A stretch of DNA of 63,207 bases from an uncultured Piscirickettsiaceae bacterium. GTDB lineage: Bacteria > Pseudomonadota > Gammaproteobacteria > Methylococcales > Cycloclasticaceae. The notes under the pieces are model-generated. The model was not told where the DNA came from, ran no database searches, and saw only the letters and a program-made list of their open reading frames with translations. Both the position numbers and the translations under genes were made by a program. The stretch spans positions 1 to 63,207 of the forward strand of contig CAJXSK010000011.1 of NCBI GenBank assembly GCA_913061075.1, read 5' to 3'. Below, one piece after another: positions 8,267 to 18,231 of the stretch; position 1 is the stretch's first letter; the number at the start of each line of letters is the position of its first letter.

Positions 8267-8560
8267 ATGATTGATTTACCAGATAAAACCTCGATCGAAA
8301 TGGGTTTTTCACGGTTAGAATTTAATACGTTGTTGCATGCGCAAACTGCCATGAGTTTTACTGGGAATGGTGATGAAGTTGTTTTTTTTTATGCTGGTGG
8401 AGAAATAAAGGTTTGTCTAGGCGAGGATGATTTTCGGCGTATAGCTTCTTGGAAAATACCAAAAATGAAGGTAGATTTAGATTTTACGAACTTAGCTGAA
8501 GCAAGTCGACGCCCGTTTATGAAGGTTCTTCTTAAAACGTTCTTAAAAGGCGGCGGTTAA
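8267..8560 (+). CDS. Unrecognised small AOR-cluster protein, GGG-tailed, copy 2
   Basis: This 97-residue paralogue of the preceding protein has the same order of motifs (EMGFSRLEF near 11, [10 protein letters not shown] near 52, [10 protein letters not shown] near 64) and also ends in GGG. Here no gene follows on the same strand, so the triple glycine is not explained by an overlapping ribosome binding site. The stop overlaps the convergent pyrE stop by four bases. The tandem pair could form a heterodimer. Function is unknown; a role with the MoaD-like protein or AOR assembly is only inferred. Confidence 0.8.
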   Translation: MIDLPDKTSIEMGFSRLEFNTLLHAQTAMSFTGNGDEVVFFYAGGEIKVCLGEDDFRRIASWKIPKMKVDLDFTNLAEASRRPFMKVLLKTFLKGGG

Positions 8561-9198
8561 TCAGTACCGTATTGCTCTCTATATTTCAAAATAGCGGTTA
8601 AGTATTTTTCATTTCCAGATTGCTCAAGGTAGCCAATAATGTCTTTAAGGCAGATAATTGATGCGACTTTAAAACCATAATTTTTTTGGATGTCATCGAT
8701 AGCCGATGTTTCCCCAAGGCCTTTTTCTTGACGGTTTAATGATATAAGTACACCGGCAGTCGTTGCGCCTGATTGATTAATAATATCAACAGATTCTCGA
8801 ACAGATGTACCTGCGCTGATAACATCATCAACAATGATTGCTTTACCTTTTAAATTAGAACCAACTAATAAGCCACCTTCACCGTGATCTTTAACTTCTT
8901 TACGATTAAATACATAGGGTATATCCCGGTTAGATACTTCGGATAAACCAATCGATACAGCGCAAACAAGAGGAATGCCTTTGTAAGCAGGGCCATAAAG
9001 AATATCGCATTTAATACCAGAATCGGCTAAGGCATAGGCATAAAATTGGCCTAGTTTACGAAGCTTCTCACCCGTGTTAAATAAACCAGTATTAAAAAAA
9101 TAGGGGCTAATACGCCCAGATTTAAGCGTGAATTCGCCAAATTTTAAAACGTCACATTCTAGGGCGAATTCAATAAAATCTTGTTTGTAGTTATTCAT
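8557..9198 (-). CDS. pyrE: Orotate phosphoribosyltransferase
   Basis: This enzyme joins orotate to PRPP to give OMP in pyrimidine synthesis. The PRPP-binding motif [13 protein letters not shown] is clear, as are the N-terminal [12 protein letters not shown] and the [10 protein letters not shown] loop. With the ATG at 9198 the protein is 213 residues, the same as the E. coli enzyme. A TTG start 13 codons upstream would add a tail not seen in the family. It ends tail-to-tail with the AOR cluster. Confidence 0.95.
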   Translation of the reverse strand: MNNYKQDFIEFALECDVLKFGEFTLKSGRISPYFFNTGLFNTGEKLRKLGQFYAYALADSGIKCDILYGPAYKGIPLVCAVSIGLSEVSNRDIPYVFNRKEVKDHGEGGLLVGSNLKGKAIIVDDVISAGTSVRESVDIINQSGATTAGVLISLNRQEKGLGETSAIDDIQKNYGFKVASIICLKDIIGYLEQSGNEKYLTAILKYREQYGTD

Positions 9199-9238
9199 AA
9201 TAAAAATTGAAAAATAAGTTGAGTGTATTTTACACAAA

Positions 9239-9254
9239 TGAGCCGAAAGGCTCA
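9239..9254 (-). terminator. Short hairpin upstream of pyrE
   Basis: The perfect 6-base inverted repeat TGAGCC/GGCTCA with a four-base loop lies just after the CPXCG gene on the minus strand and is followed by TTTGTG. The T-run is poor, so it is a weak terminator or a 3' end stabiliser. Confidence 0.4.
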
Positions 9255-9257
9255 GCT

Positions 9258-9455
9258 TTACTCGGTGTCGGTTTTTGCAGTTAGGTAGTATTCTTGATTG
9301 CTCTGGTCAACTTCAATAGATAACTCGATTGGCCTGCAACAAACACTGCAATCTTCAATTGTCGTTTGGCTTCCTTGGGACGTATCAATAAAACTGTCTA
9401 TTTGTTCGCCACAATAAGGGCAAGCATATGTTTTTTCAATGATGAGCTCATTCAT
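9258..9455 (-). CDS. CPXCG-motif cysteine-rich protein
   Basis: This 65-residue protein is of the Cys_rich_CPXG family. CPYCG at about 12-16 and CSVCC near 36-40 could bind one zinc ion. It is a small conserved protein of unknown function in gammaproteobacteria. Its start overlaps the end of hemW by four bases (ATGA), so it is translated with the operon rph-rdgB-hemW. Confidence 0.85.
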   Translation of the reverse strand: MNELIIEKTYACPYCGEQIDSFIDTSQGSQTTIEDCSVCCRPIELSIEVDQSNQEYYLTAKTDTE

Positions 9456-10603
9456 GCTGTGGGTAAAAAGTGTTCTAAGGTATTATTCAAAAAGTTCCAA
9501 CCTTGATCTGTGCAGGAGTAAATGGAGTCGCTGATTTCTAATAACTGCTTATCTATCAGCGTGGTGAGGGTGGGTTCAATCGTAGACGGGTGCAGCCGTG
9601 TACGCTGTGTGAACTGTTGCAGAGTAAAGCCTGATTTTAATCGAAGTGCATTCATCATAAATTCGAACGGTAATTCGGATTCAATCACGATATTTTCTCC
9701 GCCTATAGACTTTAAAGTACCCGCTGTGTTCATATATTCACGCGGTTGTTTTTTTTTCCAGTAGCGTGAGATTTGGCCGTTGTTATTGGTGAGTTTCCCG
9801 TGGGCACCCGCGCCGATGCCAATATAGTCACCGAATTGCCAATAGTTAACGTTATGCTGTGACTGTTGTTGCTTTGCTGCGTAAGCAGATACTTCATATT
9901 GGCTAAGTTGATTGGCGATTTGTTTTTGGCATTCAGTCTGCATGTCCCAAATTTGTTCATCAATGGGCAGTATGGGAGGGTGTGCGTAAAACAAGGTGTT
10001 TTTTTCTAGAGTTAATTGGTATTGGGATAGGTGACCTGTTTGGTAGCTTAACGCGTGTTCTACATCTTGAACTGCTTGTTCAACGGTTTGTTCGGGGAGG
10101 CCAAACATCAAATCTAAATTAATTCGTTCAAAACCAGCATCTTGTGCCATTTTGATGGCTCGGTGTGCTTGATCTGAGTCATGAATACGGCCTAGTGTTT
10201 TTAAATGCGGGTCATTAAAACTTTGTATGCCGATGGAGAGTCTGTTGATGCCTGTTTGGCGGAAGGCTGAAAATTTTTCTGCTTCGAAAGTACCGGGGTT
10301 TGCTTCTAAAGTGATTTCGATATCACGAGTTTTGTTTAATTGCTGATCAACTTGTGAAAGGATTTTACCGAGACTTTTTGCTGAAAATAAACTGGGAGTG
10401 CCACCACCAATAAAAATACTTTTGAGGGTTCTACCTTTAACGTTAGGTGCTTCAGTTTTTAAATCACGAATCAGTGCGTCAACATAGGCTTCTTCATTGT
10501 AATCATCACGTTTTTCGTGAGAGTTGAAATCGCAATACGGGCACTTTTTAACGCACCAAGGGATGTGAATATAGAGGCTGTAGTGGGTATCGGTTTGGGT
10601 CAT
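9452..10603 (-). CDS. hemW: Radical SAM family heme chaperone HemW
   Basis: This 383-residue protein carries CVKKCPYC (CxxxCxxC) near residue 17, followed by DFNSH, typical of HemW rather than of true coproporphyrinogen oxidase HemN. GGGTPSL and the QLTLEKNT segment further support this. HemW binds heme and is thought to deliver it to membrane enzymes. It overlaps rdgB upstream and the CPXCG gene downstream by four bases each, so the unit is translationally coupled. Confidence 0.92.
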   Translation of the reverse strand: MTQTDTHYSLYIHIPWCVKKCPYCDFNSHEKRDDYNEEAYVDALIRDLKTEAPNVKGRTLKSIFIGGGTPSLFSAKSLGKILSQVDQQLNKTRDIEITLEANPGTFEAEKFSAFRQTGINRLSIGIQSFNDPHLKTLGRIHDSDQAHRAIKMAQDAGFERINLDLMFGLPEQTVEQAVQDVEHALSYQTGHLSQYQLTLEKNTLFYAHPPILPIDEQIWDMQTECQKQIANQLSQYEVSAYAAKQQQSQHNVNYWQFGDYIGIGAGAHGKLTNNNGQISRYWKKKQPREYMNTAGTLKSIGGENIVIESELPFEFMMNALRLKSGFTLQQFTQRTRLHPSTIEPTLTTLIDKQLLEISDSIYSCTDQGWNFLNNTLEHFLPTA

Positions 10604-11211
10604 GCGTTATTAGCAAAATAATCACTGATTTGAGGCATCAGTAATTGTAATGCCTGAGCGCGGTGACTAATTGAATTTTTGGTTGTTGCAGGCAACTCTG
10701 CGGATGTGCAATGGTGTTCTGGTACGTAAAAAACAGGGTCGTACCCAAAGCCATTGTTGCCTGATTTTTGAAACGCAATATTGCCTTCCCATGTGCCATG
10801 TCCAATCAGTGGGGATGGGTCGTTTTCATGTGCCATAAAAACCATTACGCAGTGGAATCGAGCGGTGCGTAATTCTTCATGTGTGTTTATTAAGGCTTGT
10901 AGTAATTTGTTGGTGTTATTTTGGTCGTTAGATGGCAGCCCTGCATAACGAGCAGAATAGACACCAGGTTTGCCATTAAGGGCATCAACTTCTAGGCCGG
11001 AATCGTCGGCAATAGTGGATAGCTGCGAAATAGCAGAGGCATGCCTTGCTTTGATAATGGCGTTTTCAACAAAGGTGGTACCGGTTTCAGCAATGTCCGG
11101 CACATTAAATTGTGATTGCGATATAACCTCTATAGCCTGCTGTTTGAGCATATCTTGTATTTCAGCTATTTTCCCCTTGTTACCACTGGCGAGAACAATT
11201 CGTTGACTCAT
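10600..11211 (-). CDS. rdgB: dITP/XTP pyrophosphatase
   Basis: This 203-residue HAM1/RdgB family enzyme hydrolyses non-canonical purine triphosphates (dITP, XTP) to protect DNA. Seen motifs are the N-terminal [32 protein letters not shown] and [10 protein letters not shown]. The length is usual. It lies between rph and hemW with four-base overlaps on both sides, a gene order common in gammaproteobacteria. Confidence 0.94.
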   Translation of the reverse strand: MSQRIVLASGNKGKIAEIQDMLKQQAIEVISQSQFNVPDIAETGTTFVENAIIKARHASAISQLSTIADDSGLEVDALNGKPGVYSARYAGLPSNDQNNTNKLLQALINTHEELRTARFHCVMVFMAHENDPSPLIGHGTWEGNIAFQKSGNNGFGYDPVFYVPEHHCTSAELPATTKNSISHRAQALQLLMPQISDYFANNA

Positions 11212-11924
11212 ATAGCTAAGGCATCTCGCTGATGTTGCATTAATTCACTGATGCCGGATGCAGCGAGATTTAGCATTTCATCGAGTTCTTCACGGCGAAA
11301 CGCATGGCCTTCTGCTGTGCCTTGTACTTCAATAAATGCACCAGCTTCGTTCATAACAACATTCATGTCGGTTTCAGCTTCTGAGTCTTCTGGGTAATCT
11401 AAATCCAATACGGGTGCGCCGTTATAAATGCCGACAGAAACTGCAGCAATTTGGCCATGAATCGGGTTCTTTTTAATTTTTTTGGCAGCCTGTAGTTTTT
11501 CAACAGCGAGTGATAATGCAATAAAACTACCCGTTATAGAAGCTGTACGGGTTCCACCATCGGCCTGCAAAACATCGCAATCGACTGTAATTGTGTAACC
11601 GTCCAATGCGTTTAAATCGACGGCAGCGCGGAGTGAGCGGCCTATTAGGCGTTGAATTTCTTGTGTACGACCACTTTGTTTGCCGCGAGCTGCTTCACGC
11701 CCCATGCGGGTATGTGTAGATCGTGGCAGCATGCCATATTCAGCCGTTACCCAGCCCTGTTTTTTATCTTTTAGAAAACGTGGAACACGGCTTTCAACAG
11801 ACGCAGTACAAAGTACTTGAGTATCACCACAAGCGATTAAAACGGAGCCTTCAGCATGAATAGTGAAGTTGGTTGTAATATTGATGTCACGTAGTTGATC
11901 TGTTCTGCGTCCGCTGGGTCTCAT
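11208..11924 (-). CDS. rph: Ribonuclease PH
   Basis: This phosphorolytic 3'-5' exoribonuclease trims tRNA 3' ends. From the ATG at 11924 the protein is 238 residues and begins MRPSGRR, the conserved start of the family. [17 protein letters not shown] and [16 protein letters not shown] carry the usual catalytic segments. A longer reading from 11987 would add 21 hydrophobic residues not found in RNase PH and is rejected. AGGACACC precedes the chosen ATG. First gene of the rph-rdgB-hemW-CPXCG unit. Confidence 0.94.
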   Translation of the reverse strand: MRPSGRRTDQLRDINITTNFTIHAEGSVLIACGDTQVLCTASVESRVPRFLKDKKQGWVTAEYGMLPRSTHTRMGREAARGKQSGRTQEIQRLIGRSLRAAVDLNALDGYTITVDCDVLQADGGTRTASITGSFIALSLAVEKLQAAKKIKKNPIHGQIAAVSVGIYNGAPVLDLDYPEDSEAETDMNVVMNEAGAFIEVQGTAEGHAFRREELDEMLNLAASGISELMQHQRDALAI

Positions 11925-12079
11925 GAGGTGTCCTAGATTAAATAAGGTTACGAAGAAAGGGAACGCTATTCCAAGAAGGTTTAGCATGGCCTAGGTTGTT
12001 AGTAACCTCCATTATAAGGTAATAGAGACAGTGTGGTGACAGTGAAGTGCGCTAAGTTGTTAGCAGGCGTCTAGTTTCT

Positions 12080-12925
12080 TTATAGGTAATGAAGCGCACG
12101 CATTAAATCTTCCATTGATTGGGGCCGCTTACCTGGGTCGATCTGCATGGCCCAATCAATGGCGTGGAGTATTCGATGCTCAATATTCTTTTTATGGATT
12201 TTAAATGCGGGCTTGAGTGACACAATGGCATCTCCGTCTGTGGACATGGGGGGTATCGATTTGTCTAAACAGGCGCGCATGGTAGCGCCAATTGCATAAA
12301 TGTCACTCCAAGGGCCTATAGTGGTTTGTTTATGGTGTTGTTCTGGCGCTGCAAAACCTTTCGTCATGCTATGCGCTACTGAAGGAAGTTCTTTTTTAAA
12401 GGGCAGAGCAGATCCAAAATCTAAAATTAGCGGGTTATTTTGCGGTCTTAATAATATATTATCGGGCTTTATATCTAGGTGTAAAAGGTTCCTGTTATGC
12501 ATGTTTTTAATGCATCGCATAATGGGTGGGAAAACATCCAGTAAAAACTCGGATGTAACATTTAAATTAGGTTCTTTGATGGTTTTTGCTAAGGTTATGC
12601 CGTAGTCGTAGCTCATCACAAGGTATGCAGTGTCATTGGCGAGGAAAAAGTTCAACACATGAACAATGTTTGGGTGCTTAATGGTCGTTAATAGTTTCGC
12701 TTCATCTAAAAAGTATTGACGACCTTTTTTAAACAACTTGGCTGAATCGCCATTGATAGCAGATACTTTATCGCCTACTCGGTGTGTAAATTTAGCGGGC
12801 ATGTATTCTTTAATGGCTACTTGGTGTTGGTCATTAATTTGCCGGGCTAAATAGACATTGCTAAACCCACCTTTCGCGATGGTTCTTTCAATATAATATT
12901 GATCTACAATGGTGCCAGATGGCAA
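12080..12925 (-). CDS. Serine/threonine protein kinase
   Basis: This is a soluble eukaryotic-type kinase domain of about 281 residues. The glycine loop is AKGGFSNVYLA near 18-28, the ATP lysine is in VAIKEYM, the catalytic loop LHLDIKPDN has HLD in place of HRD, the metal-binding motif is LDFGSA and the substrate-loop motif is AAPEQ. No transmembrane or sensor domain follows. The start is uncertain: 12925 is a TTG without a good ribosome binding site, while the frame stays open upstream and a CTG at 12985 stands 9 bases after ACGAGG, which would add 20 polar residues. It lies between rph and yicC; its substrate is unknown. Confidence 0.85.
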   Translation of the reverse strand: MPSGTIVDQYYIERTIAKGGFSNVYLARQINDQHQVAIKEYMPAKFTHRVGDKVSAINGDSAKLFKKGRQYFLDEAKLLTTIKHPNIVHVLNFFLANDTAYLVMSYDYGITLAKTIKEPNLNVTSEFLLDVFPPIMRCIKNMHNRNLLHLDIKPDNILLRPQNNPLILDFGSALPFKKELPSVAHSMTKGFAAPEQHHKQTTIGPWSDIYAIGATMRACLDKSIPPMSTDGDAIVSLKPAFKIHKKNIEHRILHAIDWAMQIDPGKRPQSMEDLMRALHYL

Positions 12926-13046
12926 CGGTTCGCAGTCATCAGCGTTATTAAGCTGGGCAATGGTATTGTTGTTTTTATTAAACAGGGTATGAATCCTCGT
13001 GAAAACAGCCTAAGATTTGTCGATTAAAGGAAGTATAGGTAATTAA

Positions 13047-13913
13047 ATGATTAGAAGTATGACGGCCTTCGCAAGTTGTGAAGAGAATATTGGAGATTAC
13101 ACGCTTATTTGGGAAATCCGTACGGTAAACCATCGGTATTTAGATGTGTCACCACGGTTGCCAGATGTTTTTCGCTCTATTGAGCCAGATGTAAGAGAGG
13201 CTGTTGGTCGAAAGCTGAAACGTGGCAAAGTTGATTGTAATTTTTTCTACCGTAAAGAAAAACAAGCTGAGCAGCCTATTCAAATAAACGAAGCGCGCAT
13301 GAGTGAGCTGCTTAAAACGACGTTACGCATCGAACAGGGTATGGACAAGTTTCAGGCATTATCTGCTTTAGATGTTTTACGTTGGCCTGGGGTGCAAGCA
13401 GATGTAAAAGAAGATATGGAACCGATACATGCTCAAGCATTGGTTTTATTAGAAAGCGCCTTGGAACAGTTGGTGAAATCGCGTGAGCGAGAAGGTAGCC
13501 AAATCACTTCAATGATTGAAACGCGCTGTGAACAAATTATTCAGCAAGTTGCTCTTGCTAAACAACGGCTTCCTGAACTAAAAATATTATTACGAGATAG
13601 GCTTGAGAAAAAACTAACTGATTTGTTAGACAATGTTGATCAAACGCGTCTTGAACAAGAGCTTGTTTTTTACATCCAAAAAATGGACGTTGAAGAAGAG
13701 GTTGATCGGCTAGAGGCGCACATTATAGAGGTAAGGCGGATATTAACGCAGCAAGAACCAGTGGGTAGGCGGTTAGACTTTTTAATGCAAGAGCTTAATC
13801 GCGAAGCGAATACGTTGGGTTCTAAATCGGTTGATATTCAAACGACAAATATTTCTGTCGAGCTGAAAGTATTAATTGAGCAAATGCGCGAGCAAATTCA
13901 AAACATAGAATAA
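13047..13913 (+). CDS. yicC: YicC family endoribonuclease-like protein
   Basis: This 288-residue protein has the YicC signature: IRSMTAFAS at the start, EIRTVNHRYLD near 28-38, a coiled central region, and the C-terminal RRLDFLMQELNREANTLGSKS. YicC has been described as an endoribonuclease affecting small RNA stability in E. coli. It lies 12 bases before gmk, a common arrangement in this group, and is divergent from the kinase gene. Confidence 0.92.
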   Translation: MIRSMTAFASCEENIGDYTLIWEIRTVNHRYLDVSPRLPDVFRSIEPDVREAVGRKLKRGKVDCNFFYRKEKQAEQPIQINEARMSELLKTTLRIEQGMDKFQALSALDVLRWPGVQADVKEDMEPIHAQALVLLESALEQLVKSREREGSQITSMIETRCEQIIQQVALAKQRLPELKILLRDRLEKKLTDLLDNVDQTRLEQELVFYIQKMDVEEEVDRLEAHIIEVRRILTQQEPVGRRLDFLMQELNREANTLGSKSVDIQTTNISVELKVLIEQMREQIQNIE

Positions 13914-14546
<633 letters not shown>

Positions 14547-14715
14547 AAAACGTTAAAAAATCTGTAAAAGCGCAATAAAACTATGCACTTGGCTATTAAT
14601 TCGGTTAAAATATGTACCGCTACATTCTATACTGGTTTTTGTAAGATCTGCTCTTGTTAATTTCCTTGTAAGATTTGTAACATTTTTTAAATTAAATATT
14701 ATTGAGGTAATTATC

Positions 14716-14916
14716 ATGGCAACAGGAACCGTTAAGTGGTTTAACGAATCAAAAGGCTTCGGCTTTATCACTCCAGAAGATGGCAGCAAAGATGTATTCG
14801 TACATTTCTCAGCTATCGCTAGCGAAGGTTTTCGTACTTTAAACGAAGGTCAGCAAGTGAACTTCGACGTAGAAAATGGCCCTAAAGGACCACAAGCTGT
14901 TAACGTTACAGCTTAA
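14716..14916 (+). CDS. Cold-shock family protein (CspA-like)
   Basis: This 66-residue single cold-shock domain protein binds single-stranded RNA and DNA. The RNP motifs KGFGFIT and VFVHFSA are intact. It has its own terminator and a leader of up to 169 bases (14547-14715), consistent with the long structured leaders of cold-shock genes. A possible extended -10 (TTCTATACTGG) lies at about 14625-14635. Confidence 0.95.
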   Translation: MATGTVKWFNESKGFGFITPEDGSKDVFVHFSAIASEGFRTLNEGQQVNFDVENGPKGPQAVNVTA

Positions 14917-14933
14917 GTTTCTATACGTACTTA

Positions 14934-14965
14934 AAAAAACCTCGCTAATAGCGAGGTTTTTTTTT
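14934..14965 (+). terminator. Rho-independent terminator of the cold-shock gene
   Basis: A 13-base perfect stem (AAAAAACCTCGCT with AGCGAGGTTTTTT) around an AAT loop, with nine T at 14957-14965. The A-tract on the left arm could let it also act on the minus strand. Confidence 0.93.
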
Positions 14966-15050
14966 GCATGTAAATAATAGTGAAAAAAGTGCCCCCGTTC
15001 TTTTCGTTAAGATTGTTAAACTACGGCAAATGAAATATTGGAATAGTTAA

Positions 15051-16010
15051 ATGGATAGTGAGATTATTCAACAGGTCAATGATGCGTTATTGCCCAGTGC
15101 TTTTATTATATTAATGGGCGTTATGCTGCGCCGGTGGCAACCTGCTGGCTTAACGTTGTCTGATACTCGTCGTGTTATCAGTACCTTAGTGCTGAATTTG
15201 TTTTATCCGGCGCTCATTTTTGCAGTCATCCCCCATGTAACGTTAAGTGGTGATATTTTTAGCGCGCCACTCATCTCAAATATAGGCGTGGCGTCAGGTA
15301 TGTTGGTGTGTTGGCTAATGTATCCGTGGCTTAAGAGAAAGGGCTGGGGAAAGCCCGAATTAGGCGCACTAATGCTCGTGTGTGGCTTAGGCAATATTAT
15401 TTCATTGGGTGTTCCCTTATTGCAGGCTATTCAGGGTGAAGAGTCGGTTAAATTTGCTATTTACATTGATATTATGTCCATTACACCGATGTTATGGTTG
15501 GTAGGGTTATGGCTGGCGATAGAGTGGGGGGATAACGATGAACCACGACAAACGCCGATGCGCTTTGTTCGGTCGTTGTTTAGCCTGCCACCAATTTGGG
15601 CATTTATTGGCGCCATTTTATTGAATATCTATGATGTTAACTTACCAGAATTCGTTCAAAAGGCAGCTCTGATGTTAGGCAATGTTACGATGTCTGGTAT
15701 GTTGCTAGTTGTGGGTATGTCTTTGTCGTTAAAAAGCTTAAACAACCACAAAGCCATAGCATTAGTAGCATCAGGTATTAAGCTGGTTTTTGTGCCGGCC
15801 ATTGTGTATATGGCCGCGAGTTATGGTTTAAGAGATGCCGAGACAATTCAGGCAACAGTGCTTATAGCAGCAACACCATCGATGATGGCGACAATGATTT
15901 TAAGTGAACGTTATGGGCTTAATACTGAATTGTTATCAACGGTGTTGGTAACGAGCACTGCATTATTCTTCCTAACCCTGCCTATTTGGTTGGCTTTAAT
16001 GCCTTATTGA
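15051..16010 (+). CDS. AEC family transporter (auxin efflux carrier-like)
   Basis: This 319-residue integral membrane protein has about ten hydrophobic segments in two halves, typical of the AEC/bile-acid-sodium-symporter-like fold. Proline-containing stretches (NLFYPALIFAVIP near 49 and LVCGLGNIISLGVPL) match the family. Characterised bacterial members export malonate or other organic acids, but the substrate here is unknown. The gene stands alone and overlaps the end of the convergent PilZ gene by seven bases. Confidence 0.85.
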   Translation: MDSEIIQQVNDALLPSAFIILMGVMLRRWQPAGLTLSDTRRVISTLVLNLFYPALIFAVIPHVTLSGDIFSAPLISNIGVASGMLVCWLMYPWLKRKGWGKPELGALMLVCGLGNIISLGVPLLQAIQGEESVKFAIYIDIMSITPMLWLVGLWLAIEWGDNDEPRQTPMRFVRSLFSLPPIWAFIGAILLNIYDVNLPEFVQKAALMLGNVTMSGMLLVVGMSLSLKSLNNHKAIALVASGIKLVFVPAIVYMAASYGLRDAETIQATVLIAATPSMMATMILSERYGLNTELLSTVLVTSTALFFLTLPIWLALMPY

Positions 16011-16636
16011 TTATGCCTTAATTTGTTAACTAACGCCTCTTTAATAATAAAATCTTTATAGTCAGTCGTTGTGTCAATAAACTTAAAGCCGGTGGTGTAC
16101 TCTTTTTTTGATGATTTTAGACTAGACGTTGCGTTCTCGGAATAAATAACTTTTGCCGAAAAATTGAAGGGATGTTCTGATGTGGCAAAGTGCAAATTTA
16201 AATCGATAATAGCACCTTTCTTATAAGCGCTAGCACTAATAATGCTCGTACCTTTGACGCTGCAGTCTGCTAAAGCCACTTTATGTTCTTTTTTTAAACC
16301 CAGCATATTCCTCTTAAAAACAACAGCATGGGCTTTCTTTGGCTGGTATCGTGTTGATGCACGTGCTTTGGTTTGCGTCGAGTGGTCTTTGTTTAGTAAA
16401 CGATTTTTTCTTGAGTTGTATGCTTGCTGTTCATCTTCAACTAATTCTAAAAAATCACTTTTAAGGTGTATTTCTTCAGTGACCTTTGTGTTGCGTTTAG
16501 CATTTACAACTTGATTCACATTCATGTGAAGTGGTTTAGTCGCTGGGTTGGCTTTAATATGGTCAACACTATCGACAATATAGGGTTTAAGTCCACTAGA
16601 CTGGGTGCGTGTTTGTTTTTTGTTTATTGGTTTCAT
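16004..16636 (-). CDS. PilZ-domain protein
   Basis: This 210-residue soluble protein has a basic, poorly conserved N-terminal half and a C-terminal PilZ-like domain from about residue 105. The DxSxxG motif is seen as DCSVKG near 123-128, but the upstream RxxxR arginine motif is unclear, so c-di-GMP binding is uncertain. It may respond to c-di-GMP in motility or polysaccharide control, which would fit a window with an EPS locus and a GGDEF/EAL gene. Confidence 0.65.
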   Translation of the reverse strand: MKPINKKQTRTQSSGLKPYIVDSVDHIKANPATKPLHMNVNQVVNAKRNTKVTEEIHLKSDFLELVEDEQQAYNSRKNRLLNKDHSTQTKARASTRYQPKKAHAVVFKRNMLGLKKEHKVALADCSVKGTSIISASAYKKGAIIDLNLHFATSEHPFNFSAKVIYSENATSSLKSSKKEYTTGFKFIDTTTDYKDFIIKEALVNKLRHNQ

Positions 16637-16737
16637 ATATAAACTGTTCGCAATAAGGGTTCTTGAATATATGTGTATTATAGTTGTTTTTTTAACTATT
16701 TTAGCTTTCTAAGCTGAATGGTAGATGACTAAGCGCA

Positions 16738-18201
16738 TTACAACTCACCGAAACACAAATATTTCATCTCCATAAAGTCATCAATACCGTATTTCGAGCC
16801 TTCTCGACCAATGCCGGATTCTTTTACACCTCCAAACGGTGCAACTTCAGTTGATACGATACCACTGTTAATACCAACGATTCCTACTTCCAATGCTTCG
16901 GCGGTTTGCCAAATACGTTTTATATTTTGTGAATAGAAATATGCAGCTAGGCCAAACGGTGTATTGTTAGCTTGTTCTACTGCTTCTTTGTCGTTATTAA
17001 ATCGGTACAGAGGAGCAACGGGGCCAAACGTTTCTTCATGGGTAATGTTCATACTCATGGTGACGTTGCTTAACACGGTGGGTTGAAAGAACAGCCCGCC
17101 AAGCTTGTGTGGTCTACCACCGGTAACAATGCTTGCACCTTTGTTGACCGCATCATCAATATGTTCTTCTACTTTTTTAACGGCGTTCTGGTTAATTAAA
17201 GGGCCTTGTTGTGCATCAGGATTTAGACCATCTGAAATAGTTAAAGCGGATACTTTAGTCGCTAGTTTTGATGAAAATTCATCATAAACGGTATCTTGAA
17301 CAAAGATTCGATTGGCACATACACATGTTTGTCCGGTATTCCTAAACTTGCTGGCCATTGCACCCTCAACAGCTGCATCGATATCGGCATCATCAAAGAC
17401 TATAAAGGGCGCGTTGCCGCCTAATTCTAAGCTGACTTTTTTGACGGTATCAGCACATTGGCGCATGAGTATTTTTCCAACGGCGGTTGAACCCGTAAAT
17501 GTTAGTTTGCGGACAATAGGGTTGGACGTAAGCTCGTTACCAATAATGCGCGCATCGCCTGTCACAACGTTCAGCACACCGTCTGGGATTCCCGCTTGTC
17601 GACCTAATTCAGCTAAGGCAAGTGCTGAAAAGGGTGTTTCTGATGCAGGTTTAACAATAACAGGGCAACCTGCAGCCAGTGCAGGAGCACATTTTCGAGT
17701 AATCATTGCGTTTGGAAAGTTCCAAGGCGTAATGGCAGCGACAACTCCAATGGGTTGTTTGATGACAACGATTCGTTTGTCTTGGCTAGGCGCAGGGATG
17801 GTGTCGCCATAAACACGTTTGGCTTCTTCGGCAAACCATTCAACAAAACTGGCTCCGTATAGAACTTCACCACGCGCTTCACCGATGGGTTTACCTTGCT
17901 CTAAGGTCATGATGGTAGCGAGGTCGTCTTGGTTCTCAATAATTAATTCGTACCATTTTCTAATAATGGCAGAACGGTCTTTGGCGGCCATATTTCGCCA
18001 ATCCTCCCATGCATTATTTGCCGATGTAATGGCTAGTTTTATTTGCTCAGCTGTTAATTTGGGAACAGAGCCAAGCACGGATTGATTAGCTGGGTTTGTT
18101 ACTGATAACTGTTCTTTGTTTGAACTTTTGACCCATTGACCATTTATAAAGGCTCGTTGTTTAAAGAGTTTTGTATTATGTAATTCCATGATTAAAGGCA
18201 T
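16738..18201 (-). CDS. NAD(P)-dependent aldehyde dehydrogenase, succinate-semialdehyde type
   Basis: This 487-residue enzyme of the GabD-like branch oxidises an aldehyde to an acid. It has the cofactor segment TPWNFPNAM, the general base in LELGGNAP, the catalytic cysteine in GQTCVCANR, and a C-terminal GIGREGSKYG. A second in-frame ATG at 18189 (MELHN) is possible; neither start has a strong ribosome binding site. It is divergent from the DapA-family gene across a 108-base gap with a palindrome, so it probably acts on the aldehyde released by that aldolase rather than in GABA use. Confidence 0.9.
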   Translation of the reverse strand: MPLIMELHNTKLFKQRAFINGQWVKSSNKEQLSVTNPANQSVLGSVPKLTAEQIKLAITSANNAWEDWRNMAAKDRSAIIRKWYELIIENQDDLATIMTLEQGKPIGEARGEVLYGASFVEWFAEEAKRVYGDTIPAPSQDKRIVVIKQPIGVVAAITPWNFPNAMITRKCAPALAAGCPVIVKPASETPFSALALAELGRQAGIPDGVLNVVTGDARIIGNELTSNPIVRKLTFTGSTAVGKILMRQCADTVKKVSLELGGNAPFIVFDDADIDAAVEGAMASKFRNTGQTCVCANRIFVQDTVYDEFSSKLATKVSALTISDGLNPDAQQGPLINQNAVKKVEEHIDDAVNKGASIVTGGRPHKLGGLFFQPTVLSNVTMSMNITHEETFGPVAPLYRFNNDKEAVEQANNTPFGLAAYFYSQNIKRIWQTAEALEVGIVGINSGIVSTEVAPFGGVKESGIGREGSKYGIDDFMEMKYLCFGEL

Positions 18202-18231
18202 TGATTAATTAAATATAAAAAGCTAATAATA

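Noticed and set aside
9223-9235. GTGTA-TTT-TACAC palindrome upstream of pyrE as an operator
   Set aside because: Only five bases per arm in AT-rich DNA, with no further support.
11925-11987. 21-residue hydrophobic N-terminal extension of RNase PH
   Set aside because: The family starts at MRPSGR, and a ribosome binding site precedes that ATG.
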